Positions 16,374 through 26,758 of a DNA stretch of 64,000 nt are shown in pieces. The notes beneath the pieces were generated by a model that had not been told where the DNA came from, made no database searches, and saw only the letters and a program-made list of their open reading frames with translations. Position 1 is the first letter of the stretch. Every line of letters begins with the position of its first letter. The DNA comes from Muribaculaceae bacterium (GTDB lineage: Bacteria > Bacteroidota > Bacteroidia > Bacteroidales > Muribaculaceae), in assembly GCA_017399915.1 (NCBI GenBank), contig JAFQAS010000002.1, positions 1-64,000 on the forward strand, given 5' to 3'. The position numbers were made by a program, and so were the translations under genes.

Positions 16374-17798
16374 TTATTTGTCGTCTTCGTCGTCTTCGTC
16401 ATCATCTTCTTCCGAAAGACTTTCGGCCAACCTGCTCTTTAATTTCTCCATTAATAGCTGGAATTTAGTTGGGCCTTTGGGTTGTTTAGGAGCTTTTTCT
16501 TTTACTTTTACTTTATCTTCCTCAACCTCAACTTCAACCTCATCGCTATATCCATCATCAATTCTTTCTTGGTTGTCATCGTCATCACTGTCTCCTTGAA
16601 AGCCTATCTCTACGATATCGTTTTCTTCTTTAGAAACTTCTGACAAACATTCCACAATAGCATCTTGATTAGATTGTGTAGCGGCATATAATATTGAAAT
16701 TACATCTATCTCATCGTTAGGGTGAATGCTATTATCAGCAATCTGTATCTTGCTTGGCAATTGTCCACTTCTCACCTTCAACGATGTGTTGCTTTCAAGA
16801 AGTATATTAAAGCCTTTAAGTTTCGCTCCACGACCAACTAATATAATACCCTCAGGAAGATCGGTATTCTTCAATCCCGACTCTCTTATTTGAGCAGCTA
16901 TGTTTGCAACTATTTCACCTGCTCGTGACTGCACATATTTGCTTATATCACCATCATCAATACCCTCAACAACCATCTGAGCTCCACTAACCGACACCTC
17001 ATGTGAATTTACATTGACGCAATCACACTTAATCTTTTCGGCTTGTTCTTCGGTTATGCTCAATGATGTTAAGTCGCGAGTTATATTTCGAGATCCCATA
17101 GGAATTGTCACCAATGATTGTAGAGCGTCGCCTTTATGCACCGATATTGTAGTGGTTTCAGCCCCTAAATCCACAAGCACACATCCGAGTTGTATTTCGT
17201 TAGAGGTGAGCACAAGTTTTGCAATAGCCATTTGGCGAACAACAAAATCGTTGACATTTAATTGCATTTTTTCCTCAAGAACACGTTTTATGTTCTTTAT
17301 AATTTGAGGACGACATGCTATAATATTTAATGCCATTTTTAAATTATGGCCATAGGTGCCAACCGGGTTAGCATTCTTCTTATTATCAACCATATATCCT
17401 GCTGGAAGCACTTCAACAATCTCTTTGTCGGCAACCGGCTCCAATCGTGCTTCATCAAGCATCTGATATATCACTTCATTTGTAATCTCGGTTTCTTGCG
17501 CAAAGTCACGCTCTAAGTCACGCTTATACGACATGAGTGAACGTCCTCCAAGAGACACATATACCGATTGCACTTTACGAGGATATATATTTGAGTGGTT
17601 TTCAAGCGCCAATATTATATCAGCAACCGCTCCCCTCACTTCCTCTACATTTTGAATGCAACCATAACGCACACAATCAACAATCTCGCGAGTCTCAACT
17701 GCACACACTTTTAGAGTGCCTATATCGTTGACGACCCCAATAGCCCCTTTTACAAGCGAGCTACCCACCTCGATAGCTACAATATATTTAGATTCCAT
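16374..17798 (-). CDS. ftsA: Cell division protein FtsA
   Basis: 474 residues. An actin-like ATPase that tethers FtsZ to the membrane. Visible blocks are VAIEVGSSLVKGAIG at the N-terminus, SVYVSLGGRSLMSY, CVLVDLGAETTTISVHKGD and GIILVGRGAKLKGF. After about residue 390 a long acidic linker (DSDDDDNQERIDDGYSDEVEVE) leads to the amphipathic membrane-targeting helix KFQLLMEKLKSRLAESL. Unusually that helix is not terminal; a strongly acidic cap (SEEDDDEDDEDDK) follows it. ftsQ lies 14 nt upstream and ftsZ 8 nt downstream. Confidence 0.95.
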   Translation of the reverse strand: MESKYIVAIEVGSSLVKGAIGVVNDIGTLKVCAVETREIVDCVRYGCIQNVEEVRGAVADIILALENHSNIYPRKVQSVYVSLGGRSLMSYKRDLERDFAQETEITNEVIYQMLDEARLEPVADKEIVEVLPAGYMVDNKKNANPVGTYGHNLKMALNIIACRPQIIKNIKRVLEEKMQLNVNDFVVRQMAIAKLVLTSNEIQLGCVLVDLGAETTTISVHKGDALQSLVTIPMGSRNITRDLTSLSITEEQAEKIKCDCVNVNSHEVSVSGAQMVVEGIDDGDISKYVQSRAGEIVANIAAQIRESGLKNTDLPEGIILVGRGAKLKGFNILLESNTSLKVRSGQLPSKIQIADNSIHPNDEIDVISILYAATQSNQDAIVECLSEVSKEENDIVEIGFQGDSDDDDNQERIDDGYSDEVEVEVEEDKVKVKEKAPKQPKGPTKFQLLMEKLKSRLAESLSEEDDDEDDEDDK

Positions 17799-17812
17799 AC
17801 TTTATTATGTTT

Positions 17813-18805
17813 TTAATTATTTTTCTTAATGTTTTTTTCGTCGGTTGACTTATTTTTATCCTTTTTTGTATCGTTTTTTTTCAACCCTTTTTCTTGTGGT
17901 TCCTCCTTTTTATCAGCATCAGATTCCTTCTTTGATTTAGGGCTATCGGTGCTTTGAGATTGATTTTGGGTGGTTGATGATGGAACGTTAACCCCATCCG
18001 ACAACCCAATCGGAACAAACTCATTATCGGCCGAATCGGCTTGTGTCAAATGCACAACCGCTTGTCGTTTGTCTCTACGGGTCGCTACCACCTGACCTTG
18101 CCATTTCACCGAAATTGTGTCATAGTAATTCCACCCTTTTACAGGCATCACCTCTTTATAAAAAGTCTTTATGCGTTTAAACTTATTATCTATCAACGAT
18201 GTATCGCCAAAATTAATCACATGCCCCCTTATCATTGGTGATATTATTATATCGTGGTTATTGGCCACTCTTATGCCCGATACCAACGCATTCCAAGTCG
18301 AATCGGCTTGAATATATGTCAACACCTTCAACATCGATGTAGCATCATATCCTTTGCTAAAATGACCTGATATAATAGGCACATCTACTTGATATCGAGA
18401 ATTAGCCACCATTTTTTTGCCATCTTTGTTTATATAATATGACTTTTTTCCCTCAAAAATGCGAGCGACAGGAATCAATGGTGTAACCTCAACTCTCAAT
18501 ACTGAGTTGTTATAAATAACACAGTTGGCACTTTCAATCTTATCTATAGCATTTAATCGAGTCTCTAATTCATGTGTGTTAATCTCACTTATAGGTTTTG
18601 ACAAGAAACAATTATCATCATTACCTATTTCAAGATTAATATCTTCGGCTGTAACAAATCTTAATTTGCCGGGATCGTTTACCACAATATCCACCTTTGA
18701 GCACAAATCAGTTTCTGCCCGATAGGTAGAATAGCATGTGGCAACTACCAAATAAGCCACCAACACTATTGATAATATGCACCACAAAAGTGTGTTTTTA
18801 TTCAT
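17813..18805 (-). CDS. ftsQ: Cell division protein FtsQ
   Basis: 330 residues. A bitopic membrane protein (N-terminal helix about 7-28) with periplasmic POTRA and beta domains. LRFVTAEDINLEI and ELETRLNAIDKIESANCVIYNNSVLRVEV correspond to the POTRA, and VARIFEGKKSYYINKDGK follows. From about residue 275 the C-terminus is a low-complexity tail: Ser/Gln-rich, then Lys-rich with Glu and Asp (KSKKESDADKKEEPQEKGLK and similar to the end), which is not part of the usual fold. Its start overlaps the murC stop by 8 nt. It recruits FtsL and FtsB-type proteins to the septum. Confidence 0.88.
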   Translation of the reverse strand: MNKNTLLWCILSIVLVAYLVVATCYSTYRAETDLCSKVDIVVNDPGKLRFVTAEDINLEIGNDDNCFLSKPISEINTHELETRLNAIDKIESANCVIYNNSVLRVEVTPLIPVARIFEGKKSYYINKDGKKMVANSRYQVDVPIISGHFSKGYDATSMLKVLTYIQADSTWNALVSGIRVANNHDIIISPMIRGHVINFGDTSLIDNKFKRIKTFYKEVMPVKGWNYYDTISVKWQGQVVATRRDKRQAVVHLTQADSADNEFVPIGLSDGVNVPSSTTQNQSQSTDSPKSKKESDADKKEEPQEKGLKKNDTKKDKNKSTDEKNIKKNN

Positions 18806-20186
18806 TTTTTGTTATTACATTACATATTTCGGGAAGATAGTTGCATATGTCACCGGCTCCCACTGTCAATAAAATATCTATATCTTGCTGCTTTATTGTT
18901 TCAACCAATTGCTCTTTATCTATAAGAATTTTGCTATTGCAAGTGATTTCGTCAAATACGATTTGAGAAGTAACCCCCGGAATAGGAAGTTCACGAGCCG
19001 GATAGATATTAAGCAATATCACATCGTCGGCAAGTGAGAGTGCTTGAGCAAATTCAGGAGCGAAATCGCGTGTGCGGGAATAAAGGTGAGGTTGGAATGC
19101 CACAGTCAATTTTCGATTTGGATATAATGATTTCACCGAATTTATCGAGGCGGTTAACTCATCGGGGTGGTGAGCATAGTCATCGATAACAGCTTTACCC
19201 TTTTCTCCCGGCTCTTTCAACCAGAATTCAAAACGACGCTTTGGTCCCATGAACGAAGCCATAGCTTCAGCTGCCTTATCGGGCTGCATATCACCCGTAA
19301 GGAAACAGCCTGCCAATGATGCTATCGCATTCTCTATATTTATTTCTACAGGCACTCCTAATTCAATATCTTTTATCACCGAACCATCACAAGCTACAAA
19401 ATCAAATGCGATTGTGCCATTGCCTCGGCGAATATTTTGAGCATGGAAATCGCCCGAATCGCGTGAATATGTGTATACTTTTACGCCCGGTGCCACACGA
19501 GGTTTTACTTTTAATCCTTCATGCACTACCAATGCACCATCTTCGCGAATCAACTCTGTGAAATGGGCAAAACTTTCGAGATAAGCCTCTTCTGTGCCAT
19601 ATATATCGAGATGGTCGGGGTCGGTTGATGTGATTACTGCGATATAAGGTAGTAATTGATGGAACGAACGATCGTATTCATCAGCCTCAATAACTGAATA
19701 TGGTGATGTTTCGCTCAACAACAAATTGCTATCATAATTGCGAAGGATGCCGCCAAGGAATGCATTACAGCCCACCTCGCAAGTGTGGAGAATGTGAGCT
19801 GCCATCGACGATGTAGTAGTCTTGCCATGAGTGCCGGCAAAACATAAACCTTTTGAATCACGAGTGATCAAACCCAACACCGCCGCACGTTTGAGTATTT
19901 CAAATCCTCCATCTTGGAAGAAATTCAATCCTTTATGGTCGGCTGGAATCGCAGGAGTGTAAACAACAAGTGTTGTTTCAGGATTTTTAAATTCATCGGG
20001 AATAAGTGCCACGTCATCATCATATACAATGGCAACTCCCTCTTGTTCGAGTGCTTTTGTCAAGGCTGTTGGGGTGCGGTCATAACCTGCCACTTTACAA
20101 CCTCGAGAAAGGAAATAACGCTCAAGAGCAGCCATTCCTATCCCTCCTGCTCCCACAAAATATATGTTAGTTTTTTTGTTGTCCAT
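18798..20186 (-). CDS. murC: UDP-N-acetylmuramate--L-alanine ligase
   Basis: 462 residues. The first amino acid ligase of peptidoglycan precursor synthesis, adding L-Ala to UDP-MurNAc in the cytoplasm. YFVGAGGIGMAALERYF is the N-terminal UDP-binding motif, CFAGTHGKTTTSSMAAHIL the P-loop, VIEADEYDRSFHQLLP the metal-binding block and DDYAHHPDELTA the C-terminal domain. The length is normal. The neighbours are murG (8 nt) and ftsQ (8-nt overlap). Confidence 0.96.
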   Translation of the reverse strand: MDNKKTNIYFVGAGGIGMAALERYFLSRGCKVAGYDRTPTALTKALEQEGVAIVYDDDVALIPDEFKNPETTLVVYTPAIPADHKGLNFFQDGGFEILKRAAVLGLITRDSKGLCFAGTHGKTTTSSMAAHILHTCEVGCNAFLGGILRNYDSNLLLSETSPYSVIEADEYDRSFHQLLPYIAVITSTDPDHLDIYGTEEAYLESFAHFTELIREDGALVVHEGLKVKPRVAPGVKVYTYSRDSGDFHAQNIRRGNGTIAFDFVACDGSVIKDIELGVPVEINIENAIASLAGCFLTGDMQPDKAAEAMASFMGPKRRFEFWLKEPGEKGKAVIDDYAHHPDELTASINSVKSLYPNRKLTVAFQPHLYSRTRDFAPEFAQALSLADDVILLNIYPARELPIPGVTSQIVFDEITCNSKILIDKEQLVETIKQQDIDILLTVGAGDICNYLPEICNVITKNE

Positions 20187-20194
20187 TTTATATC

Positions 20195-21298
20195 TTATTT
20201 CAAAAGTTTATATATTTCATCTACAATTTTCTCATCAGAATTTACAAGAGCCATCTTCTTGACATTAGTTGATAATACTTTACGGCGCTCATCGTCGGCA
20301 AGCAGTGCTTTAACTTTAGAGGCTAAATCCTTGCGGCAATCGGCATCGAGAATCATCACTGCCGCATCTTTATCAACTAAAGCCTGGGCATTTTTGCGTT
20401 GATGGTCTTCGGCCACATTTGGCGATGGCACAAGAATAACCGGCATACCCAATAATTGGAGTTCTGAAATTGTTCCGGCTCCGGCACGCGACACAACCAA
20501 GTCGGCTGCACGATATGCAACATTCATATCCGATATAAATGCGGTAGCCTTTACCCCCTCCTTGCCCTTTGCAATCTCGGCACACTCTTCGGCATAGAAT
20601 TTACCGGTTTGCCACAATATTTGGGCATCTGTAGCCAATATTTCATCAAGAGCTCCTGCTACACTATCATTTATAGTGCGAGCTCCAAGGCTTCCTCCCA
20701 CCACAAGCACCAACTTGCGAGAAGGGTCAAATCCGAGCTGTTCTTTAGCTTGAGCTTGTGTCAACTCACAATTCAAAATATTTGCACGCACAGGATTTCC
20801 GGTCAACACAATTTTATCGGCAGGGAAGAATCGTTCCATTCCTTCATATGCCACACATATCGAACCAGCCTTCTGAGCGAGGAGCTTATTCGTAACTCCG
20901 GCATATGAATTTTGCTCTTGAAGCAATGTGGGTATCCCCGCTTTTTGCACCTCTTTGAGCATAGGACCACTTGCATAGCCACCTACACCTATCGCAATAT
21001 CGGGTTGAAACTCACGCATCACCTTGCGGGCACGGCGCATACTTTTCCACAACATATAAAGCACCTTAATATTACGCCACAAGCGTTTGCGGTCAAAACC
21101 ACACACCGGCAAGCCCACTATTTCATACCCGGCAGCCGGCACACGTTCCATCTCCATGCGATTTTCAGCTCCCACAAAGAGTATTTCGGTATTTGGGTCA
21201 CGACGTTTTAGCGCATTAGCAATCGACAACGCCGGGAAAATATGTCCCCCTGTTCCTCCACCACTCACTAATACTTTATATGTTTTTTTTTCTTTCAT
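20195..21298 (-). CDS. murG: UDP-GlcNAc--lipid I N-acetylglucosaminyltransferase
   Basis: 367 residues. It makes lipid II on the inner face of the membrane. VSGGGTGGHIFPALSIANAL is the first Gly-rich loop, GVGGYASGPML the second, LVVGGSLGARTIND the linker, and SRAGAGTISELQLLGMPVILVPSP the UDP-GlcNAc-binding C-terminal site. It lies 14 nt after ftsW and 8 nt before murC. Confidence 0.96.
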   Translation of the reverse strand: MKEKKTYKVLVSGGGTGGHIFPALSIANALKRRDPNTEILFVGAENRMEMERVPAAGYEIVGLPVCGFDRKRLWRNIKVLYMLWKSMRRARKVMREFQPDIAIGVGGYASGPMLKEVQKAGIPTLLQEQNSYAGVTNKLLAQKAGSICVAYEGMERFFPADKIVLTGNPVRANILNCELTQAQAKEQLGFDPSRKLVLVVGGSLGARTINDSVAGALDEILATDAQILWQTGKFYAEECAEIAKGKEGVKATAFISDMNVAYRAADLVVSRAGAGTISELQLLGMPVILVPSPNVAEDHQRKNAQALVDKDAAVMILDADCRKDLASKVKALLADDERRKVLSTNVKKMALVNSDEKIVDEIYKLLK

Positions 21299-21312
21299 AT
21301 CTAAATCGAATT

Positions 21313-22620
21313 TTATAATTGACTGGGATTTTCGGCGCGCACTTCGGCTGGCAATGCAATCGCCTCCTTCTTTATCGCTTTTTTATCTGATTTTTTACGC
21401 GATGCATAACGGCTTACGCTAAGCATAACGCCTATTGCCAATGAGGTGACCAATATAGATGTTCCACCTGCCGATATTAACGGCAACGGCTGTCCCGACA
21501 CAGGGAATACCCCCGACACAATGGCCATATGAAACAATGCCTGATAGGTAATATATAAAGCCATACCTAGTACCAATAACATCGGGAACGCCCTATTACA
21601 TTGCGATGCAATTCCGGCTGCCCTTCCTAATAGCGACAGATATATCATCAACACCACAAGGCCACCTACAAGACCCATGTCTTCTATTATGATTGCATAT
21701 ATATAATCAGAAAACGCCAACGACAATCGCGCTGCTTCACGGGAGTTTCCCGGCATCACTCCAAACATTCCTCCATTAGCCTGTGCTATATAAGAGTATT
21801 GTTCTTGGCGATTATGTTTTGTTATCGGTTGCTTCCATTTGGGTATAGAGTCATTCCAACGTAATAATCGAGGCAAAAACACCTCTGACACACGATCAAT
21901 CGTGCCACTTTTTTTTACGGTATGTTGACCCTCTATCGCAGTAGTTTCCGTTTTATTCGACATCAATATTTTCACGCCGAAATATCCTCCACCACAAGCA
22001 ATCAGTACCAAAATAATGATGCCCAATTTCTTAAACTGAACGCCTCCGATTACCATCAAAGAGAAGCATATCGACACCAGTAATATTGTATTAGTTATGC
22101 CTTGTGTAATCAGCAATCCACTAAATATCAAAATCACAATCATCGACCCCCATATACCGGCATTAGATACTCCTTTTTTATCTTTGAGTTGTGTGCGCGA
22201 CAACACAAGAGCTACCATCGATACCGCTGCAATCTTTACAAACTCGGCCGATTGCAAATCCATAAATCCCAGGTCAAGGCTTCGTAGTGCATTGTTTCGT
22301 TCGGTTCCAACCAATAATACAAGTATAGCCAAGATGATAGCACCGACAGCCAGGCATGGTGTTGCAATCACAAATCTATTATAAGGAATGCGCTGAACAA
22401 AATAAACAACAATAAAACCCAACCCCAAATGAGCACATTGCTTCATAAGAGGCCCGATAATATTTGAAGATGACACCACCGACGCAGCTGCGCTATAATG
22501 CTCCACGATAGATATCACACATAGAGTAATATATATTGCCCATAGATATTTATCGGCCGGTGGAGTTTGTTCCTGCGTTTCCGGCACCGGTTTTTTATTA
22601 GGTTTATATTCAGCGTCCAT
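21313..22620 (-). CDS. ftsW: Lipid II polymerase FtsW (SEDS family)
   Basis: 435 residues with about ten membrane helices. The SEDS signatures SDYIYAIIIEDMGLVGG and VFPVSGQPLPLISAGGTSIL are present. Together with FtsI it polymerises septal peptidoglycan. A long, polar N-terminal stretch (about 25 residues, Pro-rich) and a Lys-rich C-terminal tail (SRYASRKKSDKKAIKKEA) are cytoplasmic. Its neighbours are murD (25 nt) and murG (14 nt). Confidence 0.94.
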   Translation of the reverse strand: MDAEYKPNKKPVPETQEQTPPADKYLWAIYITLCVISIVEHYSAAASVVSSSNIIGPLMKQCAHLGLGFIVVYFVQRIPYNRFVIATPCLAVGAIILAILVLLVGTERNNALRSLDLGFMDLQSAEFVKIAAVSMVALVLSRTQLKDKKGVSNAGIWGSMIVILIFSGLLITQGITNTILLVSICFSLMVIGGVQFKKLGIIILVLIACGGGYFGVKILMSNKTETTAIEGQHTVKKSGTIDRVSEVFLPRLLRWNDSIPKWKQPITKHNRQEQYSYIAQANGGMFGVMPGNSREAARLSLAFSDYIYAIIIEDMGLVGGLVVLMIYLSLLGRAAGIASQCNRAFPMLLVLGMALYITYQALFHMAIVSGVFPVSGQPLPLISAGGTSILVTSLAIGVMLSVSRYASRKKSDKKAIKKEAIALPAEVRAENPSQL

Positions 22621-22645
22621 AGTTTATTTAGTTTTCAAATAACTA

Positions 22646-23995
22646 TTATTTTTTCAACGTCTTAACTATAGCTTTGAATTGCTCTCCACGGTCTTCATAG
22701 CTTTTGAACAAGTCGAAACTTGCACAACATGGCGACAATAACACTGTATCACCAGGTTGAGCTATACTTGCCGATTGAGCTATAGCCTCTTCTATTGAAT
22801 GAGTGTCCTTTATAATTCCAACTTTTCCCGTAAAGAATTCAAGCAATTTGGCGTTATCTTTTCCCATACACACGATTGCTTTAACCTTTTCTTTTACCAA
22901 TGGTTCAATCTCAGTGTAATCATTACCTTTATCTTTACCACCAAGGATAAGAATAGTGTTTTTGGGAACACTCTCAAGCGCATACCAACATGAATTCACA
23001 TTCGTAGCCTTAGAGTCATTGATATATCTTACGCCATCGATTGTATCAACATACTCAAGACGATGTTCCACTCCTTCAAAGTTAGATAACGCTCGGCGAA
23101 TATCCTCTTTTTTAAGGTCGAGCAAGCATGCCGACAAACCCGCGGCCATTGAGTTGTACAAATTATGCAATCCACTAAGAGCCAAATCGGCACGAGGCAT
23201 ATTTATTGATGTTGAAGGTGTGTTAATAATCATATTATTTTCGGCATCAATATATGCTTTGGTGTTTTCTTCAATCGACTCGGCAAACGGATACATTTGT
23301 GCTTCGGTTTCGATGTTGCGTAATTGTGCTTCAATCACAGGGTCGTCTTGCCAGAAGATGAATGCATCTTTCGATGTGAGGTTTTGCAAAATGCGGAATT
23401 TGGCATTCACATAATTCTGCATCTCATAATCATATCGGTCGAGGTGGTCGGGAGTGATGTTCATCAACACTGCGATGTTAGCCTTGAATTCATACATATT
23501 TTCGAGTTGAAAACTACTCAACTCCACCACATACACATCATGATTTTCATATGCAACTTGAAGCGCCAAGCTCTTTCCTACATTGCCGGCCAATCCCACA
23601 TTCACTCCTGCATTTTTAAGAATGTGATATGTGAGCATTGTTGTGGTTGTTTTACCATTACTACCGGTAATACACACCATCTTTGCATCGGTATATCTAC
23701 CCGCTAATTCTATTTCTGAGATAACGGGAATATTTTTTGCCGCGATTTTTTGCATCATAGGTGCTGTGGGTGGTATGCCGGGACTTTTCACAACCTCATC
23801 GGCATCGAGAATCATTGATTCGGTGTGAGTACCTTCCTCCCATTTGATATTGGCATTATCAAGAGCCTCTTTATATTTGGGTGCGATCTTTCCCATATCA
23901 GAAAGAAACACTTCCATTCCTTTTACCTTACCGAGGATAGCAGCTCCTACGCCACTTTCACCCCCACCAAGCACTACTAATTTCTTTGTTTTCAT
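22646..23995 (-). CDS. murD: UDP-N-acetylmuramoylalanine--D-glutamate ligase
   Basis: 449 residues. It adds D-Glu to UDP-MurNAc-L-Ala. VVLGGGESGVGAAILGK is the N-terminal nucleotide site, CITGSNGKTTTTMLTYHIL the P-loop, VVELSSFQLENM and NITPDHLDRY the middle domain, NDSKATNVNS and LLSPCCASFDLFKSYEDRGEQF the C-terminal domain. The start codon overlaps the mraY stop by 1 nt. Confidence 0.96.
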   Translation of the reverse strand: MKTKKLVVLGGGESGVGAAILGKVKGMEVFLSDMGKIAPKYKEALDNANIKWEEGTHTESMILDADEVVKSPGIPPTAPMMQKIAAKNIPVISEIELAGRYTDAKMVCITGSNGKTTTTMLTYHILKNAGVNVGLAGNVGKSLALQVAYENHDVYVVELSSFQLENMYEFKANIAVLMNITPDHLDRYDYEMQNYVNAKFRILQNLTSKDAFIFWQDDPVIEAQLRNIETEAQMYPFAESIEENTKAYIDAENNMIINTPSTSINMPRADLALSGLHNLYNSMAAGLSACLLDLKKEDIRRALSNFEGVEHRLEYVDTIDGVRYINDSKATNVNSCWYALESVPKNTILILGGKDKGNDYTEIEPLVKEKVKAIVCMGKDNAKLLEFFTGKVGIIKDTHSIEEAIAQSASIAQPGDTVLLSPCCASFDLFKSYEDRGEQFKAIVKTLKK

Positions 23996-25260
23996 TATCT
24001 TATCTTTAATGTCACAAATGTTATCACTGCAAGAAGAATTGCTAAAATCCAGAAACGAATCACAATTTTCGATTCTGGCATCGCATTAATAGGTCGTTGT
24101 ATCAACGCTTTTATGCCACTATTTCCGGGTTTTTGGAAATGGTGATGGATAGGAGTCATTTTAAACACACGCTTACCCTCTCCGGTTAATTTGCGTGAGA
24201 GTTTAAAATATCCTGTTTGGATTACTACCGACAAATCTTCAAAATAGAACAATGCACACAAGATTGGCAACAATAATTCTTTGTGAATCACAATCGCACA
24301 CACTGCAATTATACCACCAATCGTGAGTGAACCGGTATCGCCCATAAACACTTGAGCGGGAAACGCATTATACCACAAGAAGCCTATCAATGCTCCAATA
24401 AATGCGGCCATAAACACTACCATCTCACCACTACCGGGCAGATACATTATATTGAGATACGACGAATATATCACATTACCTCCCAAATACGCAATTATTG
24501 CTAATGCTATTGCAGCTATAGCCGAGGTTCCTGTAGCCAGTCCATCTAACCCATCGGTGAGATTTGCCCCATTTGATGTCGCTGTTACCATAAATATGGT
24601 TACTAAGATAAACAATATCCATGCAGCAGGAGTGGCCCAATCACCCATCCATTCGGTAAACATCTCATAGTCGAGGTTATTATTTTTGAAAAACGGAATT
24701 GTTGTTTGCAAGTCCTTCACCTCATGTTGGTCATATACAACATCGACAACTTCCACATTGTCAACATCTTTCACCTCATGGTTCAATCGCATAGTCATAT
24801 CAGGACTAAGATACATTGTGACGCCCACAATCAATCCAAGCCCCACCTGACCGGCAATTTTAAATTTGCCTTTTAGCCCGTCCTTATCTTTTTTAGCCAC
24901 TTTTATATAATCATCGAGAAACCCGAGAGTGCCAAGCCACAAGGTTGAGCCAATCATAAGCAACATATATATATTTGTGAGATTACCTACCAATAAACAA
25001 GGCACCAAAGTGGCTATAATAATGATGATACCACCCATAGTAGGAGTGCCTGTCTTTTTCATTTGGCCTTCCAATCCCAAGTCGCGCACAATCTCGCCTA
25101 TTTGCATTTTTTGCAATCGTTCGATAATTCTACGACCGATAAACAACGTAACTAAAAGTGACAACACGAATGCCACCCCGGCTCGAAATGTGTAATAACT
25201 CATCAATCGAGCTCCGGGAAAATCAATCTCTTTTAAATAGTCGAATAGATAATTAAGCAT
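23995..25260 (-). CDS. mraY: Phospho-N-acetylmuramoyl-pentapeptide transferase
   Basis: 421 residues with about ten membrane helices. It forms lipid I from UDP-MurNAc-pentapeptide and undecaprenyl phosphate. GTPTMGGIIII, LGFLDDYIKVAKK (catalytic Asp pair), NGANLTDGLDGLATG, AFPAQVFMGDTGSL and the His loop MTPIHHHFQ are all present. A loop of about 60 residues after residue 150 (DVDNVEVVDVVYDQHEVKD) is the expansion usual in Bacteroidetes. It lies 21 nt after murE. Confidence 0.95.
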   Translation of the reverse strand: MLNYLFDYLKEIDFPGARLMSYYTFRAGVAFVLSLLVTLFIGRRIIERLQKMQIGEIVRDLGLEGQMKKTGTPTMGGIIIIIATLVPCLLVGNLTNIYMLLMIGSTLWLGTLGFLDDYIKVAKKDKDGLKGKFKIAGQVGLGLIVGVTMYLSPDMTMRLNHEVKDVDNVEVVDVVYDQHEVKDLQTTIPFFKNNNLDYEMFTEWMGDWATPAAWILFILVTIFMVTATSNGANLTDGLDGLATGTSAIAAIALAIIAYLGGNVIYSSYLNIMYLPGSGEMVVFMAAFIGALIGFLWYNAFPAQVFMGDTGSLTIGGIIAVCAIVIHKELLLPILCALFYFEDLSVVIQTGYFKLSRKLTGEGKRVFKMTPIHHHFQKPGNSGIKALIQRPINAMPESKIVIRFWILAILLAVITFVTLKIR

Positions 25261-25281
25261 AACTTAAATATATATTGTTAA

Positions 25282-26754
25282 TTATTTTGTTTCTGTTTTG
25301 ATAATTTCAGCAACCACTTCGCGGTCGTCGAAATGATATTTCACACCTTTGATTTCTTGGTAATCCTCATGACCCTTTCCGGCGATTAGAATCACATCAC
25401 CGCTACCGGCTATTGTAGCTGCTGTGCGTATTGCTTCGCGACGATCAGAAATGCTGAGTGTTTTTGCTCTTCCTTCATCATCGAGTCCGGCTTCCATATC
25501 GCGCAAAATATCGGCAGGCTCTTCATCACGGGGATTGTCTGATGTCAAAATCACACGTTGACTACGGGCTGCCGCTTCTTTAGCCATAATGGGGCGTTTT
25601 CCTTTGTCACGATTACCTCCGGCTCCAACTACAGTTATGATATTACCATTATTACCTATCACATCGCGAATAGCATTCAACACATTCACTACCGCGTCGG
25701 GAGTGTGAGCATAGTCAACAATTGCAGTATATCCCTTGGGTGAATGGAAGGCTTGGAAACGGCCTGCCACTGGCACAAGGCGGCTCATATTTATTAGCAC
25801 TTGCTCTGGATCCCAACCCAACAAGATTGCTATCGCATACACGGCTGTGAGGTTATAAGCATTAAATTTGCCTGTAAACAACACTTCCACCTCATGATTA
25901 TTAAATGTAATCAAGGTGCCGTCAAGACGACTTTCAATGATTCGGCCCATAAAATCGGCTTGAGCTCGAAGTGAGTATCTTTTTTTGCTTGCCTTAGTGT
26001 TTTGCAACATCACCTCACCCACTTTATCATCAATATTTGTCAACGCAAATGCTTCTTGAGGCAACATATCAAAAAACATCTTTTTAGCCTCTAAATAAGC
26101 ATCTACCGTTTTGTGATAATCAAGGTGATCGCGTGTGAGATTTGAGAACGCCCCTCCCACAAAACGCAATCCGGCAATGCGGTGTTGATGTGCGGCATGC
26201 GAGCTAACCTCCATCACAGCATATTCACAACCAGCATCCACCATTTGAGCCAACAATTTATTGAGGTTCAAAGGGTCGGGAGTGGTGTGAGTGGCAGGAA
26301 CGGCCACATCATCAACATAATTACACACTGTAGAAAGTAGCCCGGCTTTATAACCCATCAATCGAGCCATCTCATAAACGAGAGTTGCTGTTGTGGTTTT
26401 CCCGTTAGTTCCGGTAATACCTACCAAGTTTAATTTATGTGAAGGATTGTCATACCATTGCGAGGCGAGTTTTCCTAATGCAATAGCGCTATTCTTGACT
26501 TTTATATATGTAACATTACTATCTAACGATTGAGGGAGCTGCTCACACACGATAGCCGACAACCCTTTACCCTCGAGCTGTGGTATATATTTATGAGCAT
26601 CAACATTTACTCCATTAACAGCTACAAACATCATTCCCTCGCCGGCTAATCGAGAGTCGCTCACAATATCATATAACTCGACATTGGCATTGCCAATGAC
26701 TTCAACGACATCTATTGATTGTAGCAATTGTGATAACTTTTTCATTTTATTCAA
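25282..26754 (-). CDS. murE: UDP-MurNAc-tripeptide ligase, meso-diaminopimelate type
   Basis: 490 residues. [19 protein letters not shown] is the P-loop, [20 protein letters not shown] carries the carbamylated Lys, and [10 protein letters not shown] and [12 protein letters not shown] follow. DNPR at 406-409 is the motif that selects meso-diaminopimelate over lysine, so the organism should have mDAP-type peptidoglycan, as is normal in Bacteroidetes. It lies 4 nt after ftsI and 21 nt before mraY. Confidence 0.96.
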   Translation of the reverse strand: MNKMKKLSQLLQSIDVVEVIGNANVELYDIVSDSRLAGEGMMFVAVNGVNVDAHKYIPQLEGKGLSAIVCEQLPQSLDSNVTYIKVKNSAIALGKLASQWYDNPSHKLNLVGITGTNGKTTTATLVYEMARLMGYKAGLLSTVCNYVDDVAVPATHTTPDPLNLNKLLAQMVDAGCEYAVMEVSSHAAHQHRIAGLRFVGGAFSNLTRDHLDYHKTVDAYLEAKKMFFDMLPQEAFALTNIDDKVGEVMLQNTKASKKRYSLRAQADFMGRIIESRLDGTLITFNNHEVEVLFTGKFNAYNLTAVYAIAILLGWDPEQVLINMSRLVPVAGRFQAFHSPKGYTAIVDYAHTPDAVVNVLNAIRDVIGNNGNIITVVGAGGNRDKGKRPIMAKEAAARSQRVILTSDNPRDEEPADILRDMEAGLDDEGRAKTLSISDRREAIRTAATIAGSGDVILIAGKGHEDYQEIKGVKYHFDDREVVAEIIKTETK

Positions 26755-26758
26755 TATC

